Shown here one piece after another: positions 13,454-13,454 of a stretch of DNA of 13,454 nt. Positions within the stretch are counted from its first letter, which is position 1; each line of letters starts with the position of its first letter. This DNA is from JBNJEM01 sp051745935 (GTDB lineage: Bacteria; Planctomycetota; Planctomycetia; Pirellulales; Pirellulaceae). The stretch lies in NCBI GenBank assembly GCA_051745935.1, contig JBNJEM010000146.1, positions 1-13,454 of the forward strand, in the 5' to 3' direction. The notes beneath the pieces were generated by a model that was not told the origin of the DNA, did no database searches, and was given only the letters and a program-made list of their open reading frames with translations. The position numbers and the translations under genes are program-made.

Positions 13454-13454
13454 A

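Noticed and set aside
1..13454. CRISPR arrays, tRNA or rRNA genes
   Set aside because: I saw no regularly spaced direct repeats, no cloverleaf-like tRNA with a conserved T-arm, and no rRNA signature on either strand by eye.

Overview
The window looks like accessory chromosomal DNA from a planctomycete, probably of the Pirellulales type. This is an inference. It rests on a DUF1573 protein with an SCGC motif, a MauE/DoxX-thioredoxin fusion, several large GT39-like membrane glycosyltransferases, Cys-rich and C-terminally anchored exported proteins, G-rich Shine-Dalgarno sequences, and long gene-poor spacers holding hairpin repeats. No rRNA, tRNA or CRISPR array is visible. Every gene I support lies on the minus strand, so transcription runs from high to low coordinates. 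The one exception is a short plus-strand insertion-sequence remnant.

Layout in the direction of transcription: a GT39-like membrane protein whose 5' end is outside the window (12167-13453); a spacer with hairpin repeats and an IS3-like OrfA remnant (about 11645-12166); a MauE/DoxX membrane protein with a C-terminal thioredoxin-like domain, its start preceded by a run of 13 G (10659-11573); a regulatory-looking spacer with a run of 12 G and a cluster of GTGAC half-sites (10388-10658); the N-terminal half of a DPM1-like GT2 glycosyltransferase (9803-10324); an N-terminal fragment of an IS1380-like transposase abutting it (9559-9813); a 104-aa exported protein with 14 cysteines (9089-9403); a long spacer; an exported, C-terminally anchored protein (7051-8220); a DUF1573 protein (5484-6602); a second GT39 protein (3420-5081); hairpin repeats; a C-terminal remnant of a GT2 enzyme (2895-3101); a third GT39 protein (1195-2835); and a second exported, C-anchored protein (125-1168).

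The main structural observation is the pair of GT2 pieces. They lie in the same orientation and in the correct order, about 6.7 kb apart. One ends after GADIAI and the other resumes at DYLFDI, so together they cover most of one enzyme, lacking roughly 50-60 central residues. The simplest reading is a GT2-GT39 operon broken by an insertion or rearrangement that carried the Cys-rich, C-anchored, DUF1573 and GT39 genes, with an IS1380-like fragment left at one junction. Two independently decayed GT2 genes would be the alternative.

Functionally, GT2 enzymes of this type make polyprenyl-phosphate sugars and GT39 enzymes move such sugars onto acceptors on the outer face of the membrane. MauE/DoxX-thioredoxin proteins are associated with disulfide chemistry, and the small Cys-rich exported protein is a plausible client. 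The window therefore suggests a cell-surface glycosylation and envelope-protein locus that has been rearranged. The link between these parts is inference.
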